From Streptomyces chartreusis (GTDB lineage: Bacteria > Actinomycetota > Actinomycetes > Streptomycetales > Streptomycetaceae), in NCBI RefSeq assembly GCF_008704715.1, contig NZ_CP023689.1, positions 6,820,001-6,884,000 of the forward strand: a stretch of DNA of 64,000 nucleotides. Direction: 5' to 3'. The notes beneath the pieces are model-generated. The model had not been told where the DNA came from, did not search any database, and saw nothing but the letters and a program-made list of their open reading frames with translations. The number at the start of each line of letters is the position of its first letter. Within the stretch, counting starts at the first letter, position 1. This document shows positions 16,357 through 24,982 of the stretch, piece by piece. The translations under genes were made by a program, and so were the position numbers.

Positions 16357-17688
16357 TCACCCGCTGGTACCCCCGTTCCGGTGTGCGAACGCCAGGCGGC
16401 GCAGGGCCCGCCAGTCGACCGGCGGCTTCGCGTCGGGCACGCCCGGCCGGTCGCGCGGTACGCGCACACGCAGCGCGCCCGGCACGACGCGGCACACGAC
16501 GGGAGCGGGCAGCAGCAGGGCCTCGCCGTCGACGCCCACCGGGACGTCGGGCGCGTCGGAGCGGACCACCACCTCCTCCGCGGCCAGTGAGATCAGTCCG
16601 CGTGCCTGCTGGCCGCGCAGCAGCCCGGCCGCCTGCGCGGCGTTGTCGACGCTGACCCCGAGGACGCCGAGGGCGCCGGAGTCCAGCCGGGGCCGCCGGC
16701 CCAGACCGGCCGCGTCCCCGAGGCCGTAGGGGTTGTTGCTGATCAGCACACCCTGGGGAGCGTCGATGGCCACCTGCCCCGCCCGCACGGTCAGCCGCGG
16801 ACCGGTGTGATGGGTCAGCAGGTCCGGGAGCTCCCGCAGGATGGTGCGCACCTTGTCGTCGCGGTACGCGGGGCTCTGCACCACCGTCGCGTACGCCCCG
16901 AAGGACGCGGTGTTCACGAACACGCGCTCACCGATCCGGCCGAGGTCGACGCGGAGTTCGACGCCGTCGGTCAGCGCGTCGAGGCACTTCGAGGGGTCGT
17001 CCCGGTCCAGGCCGAGGTCCATGGCGAAGTGGTTGCGGGTGCCGGCGGAGATCACCATGAACGGCAGGCCGTGCCCGGCGGCCACCCCCGCCACCAGCGC
17101 CTGGGTGCCGTCGCCGCCCGCGACCCCCAGCAGATCGGCTCCCTCGGCGACGGCCCGGCGGGCGAGTGCCTCGACGTCCTGGGGATGCGCCGGGTCCAGC
17201 ACGACGACCTCGGCGCCCCGGGCCCGCGCCTTGGCGACGAGGTCGAACCTGCCGACCTTTCCGCCGCCGGAGCGGGGGTTCATGATGAGGAACGGTGCCT
17301 TGGGCGGGGGCGTCGAACGGGTCCGTTCCTTCGCGTGCCCGGCGTCCGCCGCGAGGGCGGACCGCCCGATCAACGCCGCGACGGCCCACAGCGCGAGGGC
17401 CGACAGCACGGCCCACAGCAGCCCCACCGCCGAGTACGCCAGCAGCACCGCACCCGGCGTCAGCAACGCGAGCACGGCGGCCAGCGCCCGCACCAGCCCG
17501 CGCCGCGAGAGCGTCCACCACAGCGCGGCAGCGGTGACGGCGAGCCCCGCCAGCCCGACCGCCAACAGGCCGAGACTGTCGATCCCGGCCGCGGTCAGCA
17601 CCAGCACGAGCGCCCCGGCGGCGACGAGCAACGCCAGACGCGCCGCCCACCGCGGCCCCGCGCCGGCATGTCTGCGCTCACCAAACAC
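16357..17688 (-). CDS. Diacylglycerol/sphingosine kinase-family lipid kinase with membrane N-terminus
   Basis: About 443 aa. Residues 15-115 form three or four hydrophobic helices. The kinase domain begins FLIMNPRSGGGK, followed by the nucleotide-binding GVAGGDGTQALVAGVA and the typical GTRNHFAMDLGL, ending in a beta-sandwich domain with GVDGEALLLP. The family phosphorylates diacylglycerol or other lipids; acting at the membrane fits the helices. The start is uncertain: GTG 17688 follows GGTGGGA, while the longer reading to GTG 17760 adds codons with poor GC bias and no ribosome site. It is upstream-flanked by a repeat pair that separates it from the MarR gene. Confidence 0.82.
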   Translation of the reverse strand: MFGERRHAGAGPRWAARLALLVAAGALVLVLTAAGIDSLGLLAVGLAGLAVTAAALWWTLSRRGLVRALAAVLALLTPGAVLLAYSAVGLLWAVLSALALWAVAALIGRSALAADAGHAKERTRSTPPPKAPFLIMNPRSGGGKVGRFDLVAKARARGAEVVVLDPAHPQDVEALARRAVAEGADLLGVAGGDGTQALVAGVAAGHGLPFMVISAGTRNHFAMDLGLDRDDPSKCLDALTDGVELRVDLGRIGERVFVNTASFGAYATVVQSPAYRDDKVRTILRELPDLLTHHTGPRLTVRAGQVAIDAPQGVLISNNPYGLGDAAGLGRRPRLDSGALGVLGVSVDNAAQAAGLLRGQQARGLISLAAEEVVVRSDAPDVPVGVDGEALLLPAPVVCRVVPGALRVRVPRDRPGVPDAKPPVDWRALRRLAFAHRNGGTSG

Positions 17689-17795
17689 AGACACATCCCA
17701 CCGCGCACACCCCGGCCCCCGCATCACCTGCACGGGGTGATCCGCCGGGGGATGTGCCACGACAGGTCGTCTCGCGTCTGCGGGCGCGTCGTGGC

Positions 17796-17912
17796 CGGTC
17801 GCGCAGTTCCCCGCGCCCCTGGGGACACTGCAGAACCGCCGCGCAAAGCCCGGCCGTCCTCGTCAGCCGCGGTGCGGCAACGCCGCAAGGGGCGCGGGGA
17901 ACTGCGCGACCA
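17796..17912. repeat. Dispersed repeat, inverted pair (copies B and C)
   Basis: Copy B (17796-17820) is the reverse complement of copy C (17888-17912). Both carry the core GGGGAACTGCGCGACC. Over about 24 bp the two pair almost perfectly around a 67-nt loop, between the lipid kinase start and the MarR 3' end. As RNA this would be a long hairpin that may end the MarR transcript. The intervening bases show no gene. Confidence 0.75.
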
Positions 17913-17942
17913 GCCACCGCGGACCGGCAGACAACCGACTAC

Positions 17943-18401
17943 CTAGCGCGGCACATCCTCCTGCCGCACCCCCAGCATGCGGCGCAACAGATCCCGCAGC
18001 GCCAACCGCTCCTCCTCCGCCAGCCCCGCAAGCGGCTCCCGAGCGAACCGCAGCGACTCACGCAGCCCCCGGGCCACCGTCCGCCCCTCTTCCGTCACCG
18101 CCGCCAGCTTCACCCGCCGGTCCGCCGGATCCGGCCGCCGTTCCACCAGCCCCCGCGCCTCCAGCCGGTCCACGATCCCGGTCACGTTCGACGGCTCGCA
18201 ACGCAACCGCTGCGCCAGCTTCCGCATCGGCAACGGCTCCAGCGACAGCAGGCTCAGCAGCCGCGCCTGCGCCCCGGTCAGCGCGTGCTCGGCGGCGGCC
18301 TCCTCGTACTCCTCGTGGTACCGGGCCACGACCGAACCGATGAGGTCGACGACTTCAAGGGTCAGTTCATCCGGACGGCGGGTCTTGTGTGGAGTGGCCA
18401 T
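17943..18401 (-). CDS. MarR family transcriptional regulator
   Basis: 152 aa winged-helix protein: LTGAQARLLSLLSLEPLPM, recognition region KLAQRLRCEPSNVTGIVDRLEARGLVER, wing PDPADRRVKLAAVTEEGR. Its only cysteine is in the recognition helix. The N-terminal redox Cys of OhrR-type sensors is absent, although an Ohr gene lies close by. It is divergent from the oxidoreductase at 18534, and two palindromes with the half-site TTCAG lie between them. It probably represses itself and the oxidoreductase-ohr pair. TACCCT lies 6 nt before the ATG, so its mRNA may be leaderless. Confidence 0.86.
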   Translation of the reverse strand: MATPHKTRRPDELTLEVVDLIGSVVARYHEEYEEAAAEHALTGAQARLLSLLSLEPLPMRKLAQRLRCEPSNVTGIVDRLEARGLVERRPDPADRRVKLAAVTEEGRTVARGLRESLRFAREPLAGLAEEERLALRDLLRRMLGVRQEDVPR

Positions 18402-18429
18402 GCTCTCAGGGTAACCCTGTTACTTGACA

Positions 18430-18469
18430 TCCTGAAATATTCAGGAGCATGGTTGTTTCAGATACTGAA
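18430..18469. promoter_or_regulatory. Two MarR-type operators between divergent genes
   Basis: TCCTGAA-ATA-TTCAGGA (18430-18446) is a perfect 7-bp inverted repeat, and TTCAG-ATA-CTGAA (18457-18469) repeats the same half-site with the same 3-bp centre. The first starts directly after TTGACA (18424-18429), which could be the -35 of the rightward gene. Two equal palindromes 11 bp apart in a MarR divergent promoter strongly suggest cooperative dimer binding. Confidence 0.75.
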
Positions 18470-18533
18470 GTAAATTTCGCAGCAGAAGACACCAGAACCA
18501 GCAGAAGCAGTGGACCAGGAAAGGCACACCCCC

Positions 18534-19532
18534 ATGACCAACCGCGAATGGCACCTCATCTCCCGCCCCGTCGGCTGGCCCAAGCCCGAGGACTTCGCCC
18601 TGGTCGAGACCGAGATCCGCACGCCCCGCGAGGGCCAGGTGCTGGTGAAGAACAAGTACCTCTCCGTCGACCCGTACATGCGCGGCCGCATGTCGGACGC
18701 CAAGTCCTACGCCGCGCCGTTCGAGCTCGGCAAGGTCATGCAGGGCGGTGCCGTCGGCGAGGTCGTCGCCTCCAACGCCGAGGGCATCGCGGTCGGCGAC
18801 CACGTCCTGCACTTCTTCGGCTGGCGCGAGTACGCCGTCATGGACGCGACGGCCGCGGTCAAGGTCGACCCCGAGGCCGCGCCCCTGTCCACGTACCTCG
18901 GTGTCCTCGGCATGACCGGGCTGACCGCGTACGCGGGCCTGCTGCGGGTCGGTGCCTTCAAGGAGGGCGACGCGGTCTTCGTGTCCGGCGCCGCGGGTGC
19001 CGTCGGCAGCCAGGTCGGCCAGATCGCCAAGCTCAAGGGCGCCTCGCGGGTCATCGGCTCCGCCGGCTCCGACGAGAAGGTCAAGCTGCTCGTCGAGGAG
19101 TACGGCTTCGACGCCGCCTTCAACTACAAGAACGGACCGGTCCGGGAGCAGCTCGCGGAGGCCGCGCCGGACGGGATCGACGTCTACTTCGACAACGTCG
19201 GCGGCGAGCACCTGGAGGCCGCGATCGGCGCGCTCAACCTCAGGGGCCGGGCCGTGATCTGCGGCATGATCTCGCAGTACAACGCGACCGAGCCGACCCC
19301 CGGCCCGCGCAACATGGTCAAGATCCTCCAGAACCGGCTGCGCGTCGAGGGCGTTCTGGTCGGCGACCACTACGACCTCCAGCAGCAGTTCGTCCAGGAG
19401 GTCGGTCCCTGGGTCGCCTCCGGGCAGCTCAAGTACCGCGAGACGGTCGTCGAGGGCATCGAGAACAACCTGGAGGCGTTCCTCGGGGTTCTGCGTGGCG
19501 ACAACACCGGAAAGATGATCGTCAAGCTCTGA
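18534..19532 (+). CDS. NADP-dependent oxidoreductase (MDR superfamily, leukotriene B4 dehydrogenase/CurA type)
   Basis: 332 aa, zinc-free MDR enzyme. Features are the N-terminal PVGWPKPEDFALVETEIRTP, KYLSVDPYMRGRM, the nucleotide motif VSGAAGAVGSQVGQIAKLKG, GSAGSDEKVKLL and YFDNVGGEHLEAA. Family members reduce double bonds of enones and quinone-like electrophiles using NADPH. ATG 18534 is chosen with AGGAAAGG 9 nt upstream. It is followed 98 bp later by ohr and faces a MarR gene, so it is likely induced by reactive electrophiles or oxidants (inference). Confidence 0.87.
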   Translation: MTNREWHLISRPVGWPKPEDFALVETEIRTPREGQVLVKNKYLSVDPYMRGRMSDAKSYAAPFELGKVMQGGAVGEVVASNAEGIAVGDHVLHFFGWREYAVMDATAAVKVDPEAAPLSTYLGVLGMTGLTAYAGLLRVGAFKEGDAVFVSGAAGAVGSQVGQIAKLKGASRVIGSAGSDEKVKLLVEEYGFDAAFNYKNGPVREQLAEAAPDGIDVYFDNVGGEHLEAAIGALNLRGRAVICGMISQYNATEPTPGPRNMVKILQNRLRVEGVLVGDHYDLQQQFVQEVGPWVASGQLKYRETVVEGIENNLEAFLGVLRGDNTGKMIVKL

Positions 19533-19629
19533 CGCCTTCTGTGGATTTCCGGTATGCGGTAACTTCTTTCCGAAACCGTCGTCGATCGTGGGCGCGAGTC
19601 GCGGCGGACCGAGAAGGAGAAGACACCGC

Positions 19630-20049
19630 ATGACCATCCAGCAGTCCGACGTCCTGTACACGGCCGTCGCCACCGCCGAGAACGGTCGCGACGGCCGGGT
19701 CGCCACCGACGACGGCAAGCTCGACGTCGTGGTGAACCCGCCGAAGGAGATGGGCGGCAGCGGCACCGGCACCAACCCGGAGCAGCTGTTCGCCGCCGGC
19801 TACAGCGCCTGCTTCCAGGGCGCCCTCGGCGTCGTCGCGCGCCAGGAGAAGGCCGACATCTCCGGCTCGACCGTCACCGCGAAGGTCGGCATAGGCAAGA
19901 ACGACGACGGCTTCGGGATCATCGTCGAGATCTCGGCGGCCATCCCGAACGTCGACGCCGCGACGGCCCGGGACCTGCTTGAGAAGGCCCACCAGGTCTG
20001 CCCGTACTCGAAGGCGACGCGCGGCAACATCAGCGTGACGCTGCTCTGA
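19630..20049 (+). CDS. Organic hydroperoxide resistance protein (Ohr/OsmC family)
   Basis: 139 aa, the usual Ohr length. The two reactive cysteines are C61 (GYSACFQGAL) and C124 (HQVCPYSKATRGN), which reduce organic peroxides using lipoyl or dithiol donors. ATG 19630 follows AAGGAGAAG. The 98-bp gap to the oxidoreductase may hold its own promoter, but the same direction and shared stress theme suggest joint expression. A strong terminator follows. Confidence 0.9.
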   Translation: MTIQQSDVLYTAVATAENGRDGRVATDDGKLDVVVNPPKEMGGSGTGTNPEQLFAAGYSACFQGALGVVARQEKADISGSTVTAKVGIGKNDDGFGIIVEISAAIPNVDAATARDLLEKAHQVCPYSKATRGNISVTLL

Positions 20050-20069
20050 GGCCGCACGCCGCACAAGCG

Positions 20070-20102
20070 GAGGCCGCACCCCTGGACGTGGGGTGCGGCC
20101 TC
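20070..20102. terminator. Bidirectional terminator between ohr and serine hydrolase
   Basis: GAGGCCGCACCCC (20070-20082) and GGGGTGCGGCCTC (20090-20102) pair perfectly over 13 bp with a 7-nt loop. It lies between two convergent genes ending at 20049 and 20120 and can serve both. Confidence 0.85.
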
Positions 20103-20119
20103 TGTGCTGCCGTCCGACG

Positions 20120-21271
20120 TCAGCTCGCCAGTGCTGCCCTGTGCGCCGCGTGCACCAGCCGGTCGTTCTCCGGTGCCGCGCCGCCCGGGTAGGCGAACCG
20201 GCGGCGGGTGTAGCCGTAGGCGAGCCCGCTGCGGGGGTCGGCGAAGGCCTGGGAGCCGCCCGCGCCGCTGTGACCGAAGGAGCCCGCGCCCAGGAACGGG
20301 TAGACGTAGTCGGAGACCGCCTGGAAGCCGAGGCCGAAGGACTTGTGGACCCGGGCCACCAGGTCGTACCCGGTGGAGTGGATCTGGCCCACCTCGGCGA
20401 TCGTGTCCGGCTTCAGCAGCGGCGGGCGCTCGTCGATCTCGCTGATCGCTGCCGCGTACATCCCGGCGAGCCCGCGCGCGGACGCCACACCCCCCGCCGA
20501 GGCCGGCCCGCTCGCCCGCACGGCACGGGAGTTGGGGTAGTCCACCAGCTCGCCGGCCCCCGGCACATGCGTGTTGAACGCGATCGAGGCCAGGGTGTGC
20601 GGCCCCGTCGGCGTCGCGTCCAGCACCGCCTGCTGCTCCGGCGTCGGCGCCATCGGCTGCACCGATCGGTAGCGCGGCTCCAGCTCCTCGGGGAGTCCGA
20701 GGTGGAAGTCCAGGCCGTACGGCGCCCGGATCCGCTCCTCGTACACCTCCTGGAGGGTGCGGCCGGTGGCTCGGCGCACGACCTCGCCGACGAGCGCGCC
20801 GATGACGAACGCGTGGTAGCCGAAGGCCGCGCCCGGCCGCCAGAACGGCCGCTGGTCGGCGAGCCGCTCGGCGATCACGCGGTCGTCGGCCAGCTCCGCC
20901 CCGGTGAACCCGGCGTCCAGTCCGACCACCCCGGCCCGGTGCGAGAGCAGTTCGCGCAGGGTCAGCCCGCCCTTGCCCTCGGCCCCGAACTCCGGCCAGT
21001 AGTACGTCACCTTCCGGTCCGGCTCCAGCGTGCCCTCCTGGATGAGCAGCGCGACCACGAGGTACGCGGCACCCTTGGTGGAGGAGAACACGCCGTGCAG
21101 GGAGTCGGCCTCGCAGCCGTCACCCGCCCACAGGTCGACGACCTTCCGGCCGTGCACATAGGCGCACAACTGCCCTTCGTAGTCGGGGAGTTCACCCGCG
21201 ACGAATGCGGCGAACTCCTCGCGCACCGGCTCGAAGCCGTCCGCGACGGTGCCGTGGATTCCCTGCGTCAT
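20120..21271 (-). CDS. Serine hydrolase, beta-lactamase/EstB family
   Basis: 383 aa without signal peptide. The nucleophile motif S-x-x-K is at residues 63-66 (FSSTKGA), with a tyrosine region FGYHAFVIG and a C-terminal SFGHSGAGG. This is the class C beta-lactamase fold used by EstB-type esterases and DD-peptidase-like enzymes; the long lid region LEPRYRSVQPMAP is typical of the esterase branch. ATG 21271 follows GAGGAGAG. The stop of the upstream carboxypeptidase gene is only 9 nt away, so the two are cotranscribed. Confidence 0.86.
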   Translation of the reverse strand: MTQGIHGTVADGFEPVREEFAAFVAGELPDYEGQLCAYVHGRKVVDLWAGDGCEADSLHGVFSSTKGAAYLVVALLIQEGTLEPDRKVTYYWPEFGAEGKGGLTLRELLSHRAGVVGLDAGFTGAELADDRVIAERLADQRPFWRPGAAFGYHAFVIGALVGEVVRRATGRTLQEVYEERIRAPYGLDFHLGLPEELEPRYRSVQPMAPTPEQQAVLDATPTGPHTLASIAFNTHVPGAGELVDYPNSRAVRASGPASAGGVASARGLAGMYAAAISEIDERPPLLKPDTIAEVGQIHSTGYDLVARVHKSFGLGFQAVSDYVYPFLGAGSFGHSGAGGSQAFADPRSGLAYGYTRRRFAYPGGAAPENDRLVHAAHRAALAS

Positions 21272-21280
21272 CCGCTCTCC

Positions 21281-23884
21281 TCATCTGGTGCCGGTGGCGT
21301 CCGCCATGCTGAACAACGCCCTTCCGACCTGGGCGAATTCTCCCTTGGGATGATCCCGGAACATCGGCTCGGTGCCGAACAGGACCGCCTGCGGCCCGCT
21401 GACCACCGCGGCCCGCCCCGCCGCGTCCGCGGGCCCGCCGGTGCCGTCCTGCGACGGCCGCCAGTGCCCGGAGACGAGCGGATCGCCGGTGGCGTACGAC
21501 TGCTCCACCCGGACGCCCGGGCCGAGGTCGGTGAACCACACGGGCGCGTAGACGAAGCCGTGCGAGGGGGCGCCGTTCATCAGGGCGCTGCCCGAGTTCG
21601 CCACGCGCACCACACCGTTGGCGTCCCCGTTGCCCTCGACCGGCTTCACGGCGAGCAGCCCGGCCGCCGCGTTGAGCTCGGCGCCCGTGGCACCCCGCCC
21701 GACCAGGCCGTGCCCGTCCAGGAACGCGTCGAGGGCGCTGCGGGCGCCGTCGTTCAGATCGCCGTGGTCCAGCCCCGCCGACACGAACAGCACGTCCACC
21801 GACGACCAGTCGAACCCGGCGTTCAGCACGCCCGGCGAGACCGGAGTGACCTCGAAGTTCATCTCCCGCAGCGCCAGGAGCTCACCCGGCGTGACGGCGG
21901 CCGCGACGCGTGTGCGGTGCAGCGGGGCCGTGCCCTTGACCTTCGTCGCGTCGAAGGCGACGTCGTACGTCCGTGCCGCCGCCTCGGCCCTCGCGCGGGC
22001 GGACGCCGGGACGATCGCACTGCCGTCGGCCGCCCGGCGGGCCGGAACACCCTGCTGGAGCAGCGAGTTCAGGGCCGCGACCTCGCGCGGGTCGTCCAGC
22101 CGCAGCCGCAGGTCGCCGCGCGGGGCGACGTACCCGACCCGGGCGGCGGCCGACACCGGCCGCAGCGGGGCGCCGGCCAGGCTGCCGCGGGTCACGGGCT
22201 CGACCGTCGCGCCCCACAGCCGGCCCAGACTCCAGCCCGAGATGTCGTACATCACCGACACCTTGTCGCTGATGTCCCGCCCGTCCGCGAGCAGCGCGTT
22301 CGCCAGGCCGCGCTTGGACTGGCGCAGGTCGACGACGTACGAGCCCTTCGCGTACGTCCGTGAGCCGAGCCGGAAGTCGTGCAGTGCCCGGGTGACGCGG
22401 ACGTCGTTGGCGAGGAGATGGTCCACCAGGCGGGCGGCGGCCGTCGCCGAGCGCTGGGCGGCCCGGCCGGCCGGGATGACGTAGGCGCGCGGGAACGTCG
22501 TTGTGTAGACGTCCTCGGGGCCGATGCCGGGGACGCCCGGGACCGTCTCCTCGGACACCGGGACCTGGGCGGCGCCCGTGGCCCCGCGCCGGAAGACCTC
22601 GATCTGGTCGGCGACGAGCGAGGCGCGCCGGGTCCGCACGAAGTCGAGGGTGGCGCGCAGGGCGGCCCCGGCGACGTCGACGTTGACGGCGGAGCGGCGG
22701 CGCAGCTCGGTGACGGGGAGATTGGCGTAGTCGGCGTTGTTCACCCGCATCGGGATCTCCACCGTGTGCGCGGCGACCGTGCCGTGGTAGGCCGCGTACT
22801 GCGGGGTGAAGATCGGCGGCCAGTCGTCCCAGCCCTCCTGCTGGTCCCGGAACGGGATCTGCGCGGGCTGCACACCGTCCTTCTCGGCCGTGTAGCCGAG
22901 GCCGTTGACGGCGGCCTCCATGCCGAGGGCGTTGGCGTAGGTGTTCTTCAGGAACAGGTCGTACTCGTAGTTCTCGCCGTGCGGGGGAGTGGTCGGCTCG
23001 ATGAGGGTGCCGTTGACGTAGCCGTGCAGGTCGAGCATGACGGCCGGCTGCTTGTCGATCATGATGCGCCGCATCGCCCGCACCTCGGGCTGCGAGGCGG
23101 TGACGAAGTCCCGGTTCAGGTCGAAGCCGCCCGCGTTCGCGCGGGTCCCGGCGATCCGGCCGTCGGGGTTGGCCGTGATGTTGAAGTAGAGCCGGCTGTG
23201 CGCGAGGAGGTCGCGCGTGGTGCTGTCGTCGGCGGTGGCGAGCCGCTCGATGAGCTTCAGGGAGGCGTCGGTGCCCTCCCACTCGTTGCCGTGGATGTTG
23301 TTGTTGAGGAAGACCGGCGCCTTGTAGTCCCGCTTGATCCCGGGTGACTTGGCCGCGAGCGCGGGCGCGTTCTCGATGAGCTCGCGCATGCCGGCCTGGG
23401 CGCGGGCCTGACGGGCGCTCTCCGGGGCGGTGACGGTGACGAGGTACAGCCGGTGCCCGCCGGCCGACCGCCCCGCGACCTCCACGCTCACCCGGTCGCC
23501 CAGGGCCTGGAGGGCGTTCAGCTTCGGCGCGATGGCGTGGTACGGGGCGAGACCGAGCTTGATGGACCTGTCGGCCGGGTTCTCGGGGTCGGGGGCGAGG
23601 ACCTGGCGACGGGGGTAGCCCCGGCTGTCGTCGCCGAGCACGGCGGCGGAGGCGGACTCCGCGGCGGCCTCGGTGGTGGACTCGGATTTCGCCGCGGCCA
23701 GGGCCCGCCGGGCCGCGCTCAGGGGCGTCTGTGCGGCGGGCCCCTCCGGCGCGGTCTCGCGGTGGACCGGCGGCCGGGGCTCGGCGACGGCGGTCTGCGG
23801 GGTGAGCAGCAGTGAGCCGGCCGTGGCCAGGACCAGGGCGGTGATCGGAACGGGTCTCGCAGGAACGGTTCTCGTGATGCGCAC
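21281..23884 (-). CDS. Secreted M14 zinc carboxypeptidase
   Basis: 867 aa. The signal peptide VRITRTVPARPVPITALVLA ends near TAVA. The M14 domain (about residues 105-460) has zinc ligands H-x-x-E in NNNIHGNEWEG, substrate-binding NPDGR and GFDLNRDF, the third zinc His in MLDLHGY, and catalytic Glu in HTVEIPMR. About 400 further residues form a C-terminal region ending in FAQVGRALFSMADATGTR. The enzyme trims C-terminal residues from peptides outside the cell. GTG 23884 is fixed by GGAGGAGG 5-6 nt upstream. It is first in an operon with the EstB-like gene. Confidence 0.86.
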   Translation of the reverse strand: MRITRTVPARPVPITALVLATAGSLLLTPQTAVAEPRPPVHRETAPEGPAAQTPLSAARRALAAAKSESTTEAAAESASAAVLGDDSRGYPRRQVLAPDPENPADRSIKLGLAPYHAIAPKLNALQALGDRVSVEVAGRSAGGHRLYLVTVTAPESARQARAQAGMRELIENAPALAAKSPGIKRDYKAPVFLNNNIHGNEWEGTDASLKLIERLATADDSTTRDLLAHSRLYFNITANPDGRIAGTRANAGGFDLNRDFVTASQPEVRAMRRIMIDKQPAVMLDLHGYVNGTLIEPTTPPHGENYEYDLFLKNTYANALGMEAAVNGLGYTAEKDGVQPAQIPFRDQQEGWDDWPPIFTPQYAAYHGTVAAHTVEIPMRVNNADYANLPVTELRRRSAVNVDVAGAALRATLDFVRTRRASLVADQIEVFRRGATGAAQVPVSEETVPGVPGIGPEDVYTTTFPRAYVIPAGRAAQRSATAAARLVDHLLANDVRVTRALHDFRLGSRTYAKGSYVVDLRQSKRGLANALLADGRDISDKVSVMYDISGWSLGRLWGATVEPVTRGSLAGAPLRPVSAAARVGYVAPRGDLRLRLDDPREVAALNSLLQQGVPARRAADGSAIVPASARARAEAAARTYDVAFDATKVKGTAPLHRTRVAAAVTPGELLALREMNFEVTPVSPGVLNAGFDWSSVDVLFVSAGLDHGDLNDGARSALDAFLDGHGLVGRGATGAELNAAAGLLAVKPVEGNGDANGVVRVANSGSALMNGAPSHGFVYAPVWFTDLGPGVRVEQSYATGDPLVSGHWRPSQDGTGGPADAAGRAAVVSGPQAVLFGTEPMFRDHPKGEFAQVGRALFSMADATGTR

Positions 23885-24049
23885 GCGTACCTCCTCCGGG
23901 AACTTCCTGTGATCGGTACGGCGAGGTGTACCTGTTCGACTCAACCGCAACAAGAGGGAGTTGGTGTCACCGATGCCCCGGACGGCCCATGCCGGGGCAC
24001 CCGGACCGGGCATGCTGAGGGCTCCGGGTGTGCAACGCGAGGAGGCATC

Positions 24050-24913
24050 ATGGCAACGATCCCCACGCTCCCCAGCAGGGACGACGTACTCCGTATGGCG
24101 CGCAGCACGACCGACATCACCGGCCAGCTGCTGGACACGGCCGGGAACCTCACCCGGATCGCCCTCAACACCTTCGATCCCAGGGACGGGTCGGGCGCCG
24201 AGGTCCTGCGGGTACTGCGGCAGACCACCGCCGAACTGGCCGAGGCCAGCGCCTCCCCGCAGGCCCAGGAGGCCTTCTACCGCATCGTCGAGACCCTCAC
24301 CCGTCTCGGCACCAGCGGGGCGCCCCTCGCCGTCCACCCGGTGAGCGAACCGGCGCAGGCCCTGCTCGCGGCCCTCGGCGACAGCCTGCTGCCGGTGCTG
24401 GACGCGGTGGAACCGGCGATCGAGGAGTTCGCGGCGGCGCTCGGCGAACTCGTCGAGGCGACCTCGCCCCTGCTGCCGGCGACGGCGGGTGTCGCCGCGG
24501 GTGCCCTGCTCGCCGTGACCCCGCTGCTGCGCGCCGCCGCGGAGGTCCTGCGCGAGTCGTCCCCCGAACTGCGCCGCATCGCGGACGCGTCGACGGCCGC
24601 GCTGGCCCCGCTGATGCCGCTCCAGGTCGCCCTCGCCGAGCGGACGGCCGCCGCCGGCGCGAACGTCGTCCGCGCCGCTCTCCCGCCGCTCGCCGACCTC
24701 ACGGAGGCAGCGGCGGCCACGGCCAAGGCCGCCCGTCCCGCCCTGATCGCCGGCGAGGAACTCCTCGTGGCCGGACTGGAACGCCTCCAGCCGGTCCTGC
24801 TCGCCGGGGCCTCGCGCACCGGACGCGTGGCACGCGGGGTCGCGGTACGGGTGTCGGCGGCGGTCAGTCCGGCGGCCGAACCGGGGGTCGTGGTGGCCGT
24901 CAGCCCCGTGTAG
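24050..24913 (+). CDS. Hypothetical Ala/Leu-rich helical protein
   Basis: 287 aa, unrecognised. ATG 24050 follows GAGGAGG. The sequence is almost wholly alpha-helical, with heptad-like runs: FDPRDGSGAEVLRVLRQTTA, PLAVHPVSEPAQALLAALGD and repeated Ala-Leu-Leu segments such as ATAGVAAGALLAVTPLLRAA. No signal peptide or clear transmembrane signature is present. It stands 70 nt before the EI24 gene in the same direction, which has its own promoter. Codon use is normal, so it is a real gene of unknown function. Confidence 0.6.
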   Translation: MATIPTLPSRDDVLRMARSTTDITGQLLDTAGNLTRIALNTFDPRDGSGAEVLRVLRQTTAELAEASASPQAQEAFYRIVETLTRLGTSGAPLAVHPVSEPAQALLAALGDSLLPVLDAVEPAIEEFAAALGELVEATSPLLPATAGVAAGALLAVTPLLRAAAEVLRESSPELRRIADASTAALAPLMPLQVALAERTAAAGANVVRAALPPLADLTEAAAATAKAARPALIAGEELLVAGLERLQPVLLAGASRTGRVARGVAVRVSAAVSPAAEPGVVVAVSPV

Positions 24914-24982
24914 AGGTCATGGTGACCCGGCCTCGAAACGGCTGTGACTCCGGTGTGACACGCCCCGACTAGAGTTCTTGCC

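Noticed and set aside
23885..24337. Longer start for the M14 carboxypeptidase gene (to 24337)
   Set aside because: It would remove the signal peptide from the N-terminus and run antisense to the gene at 24050; GTG 23884 has GGAGGAGG at ideal distance.
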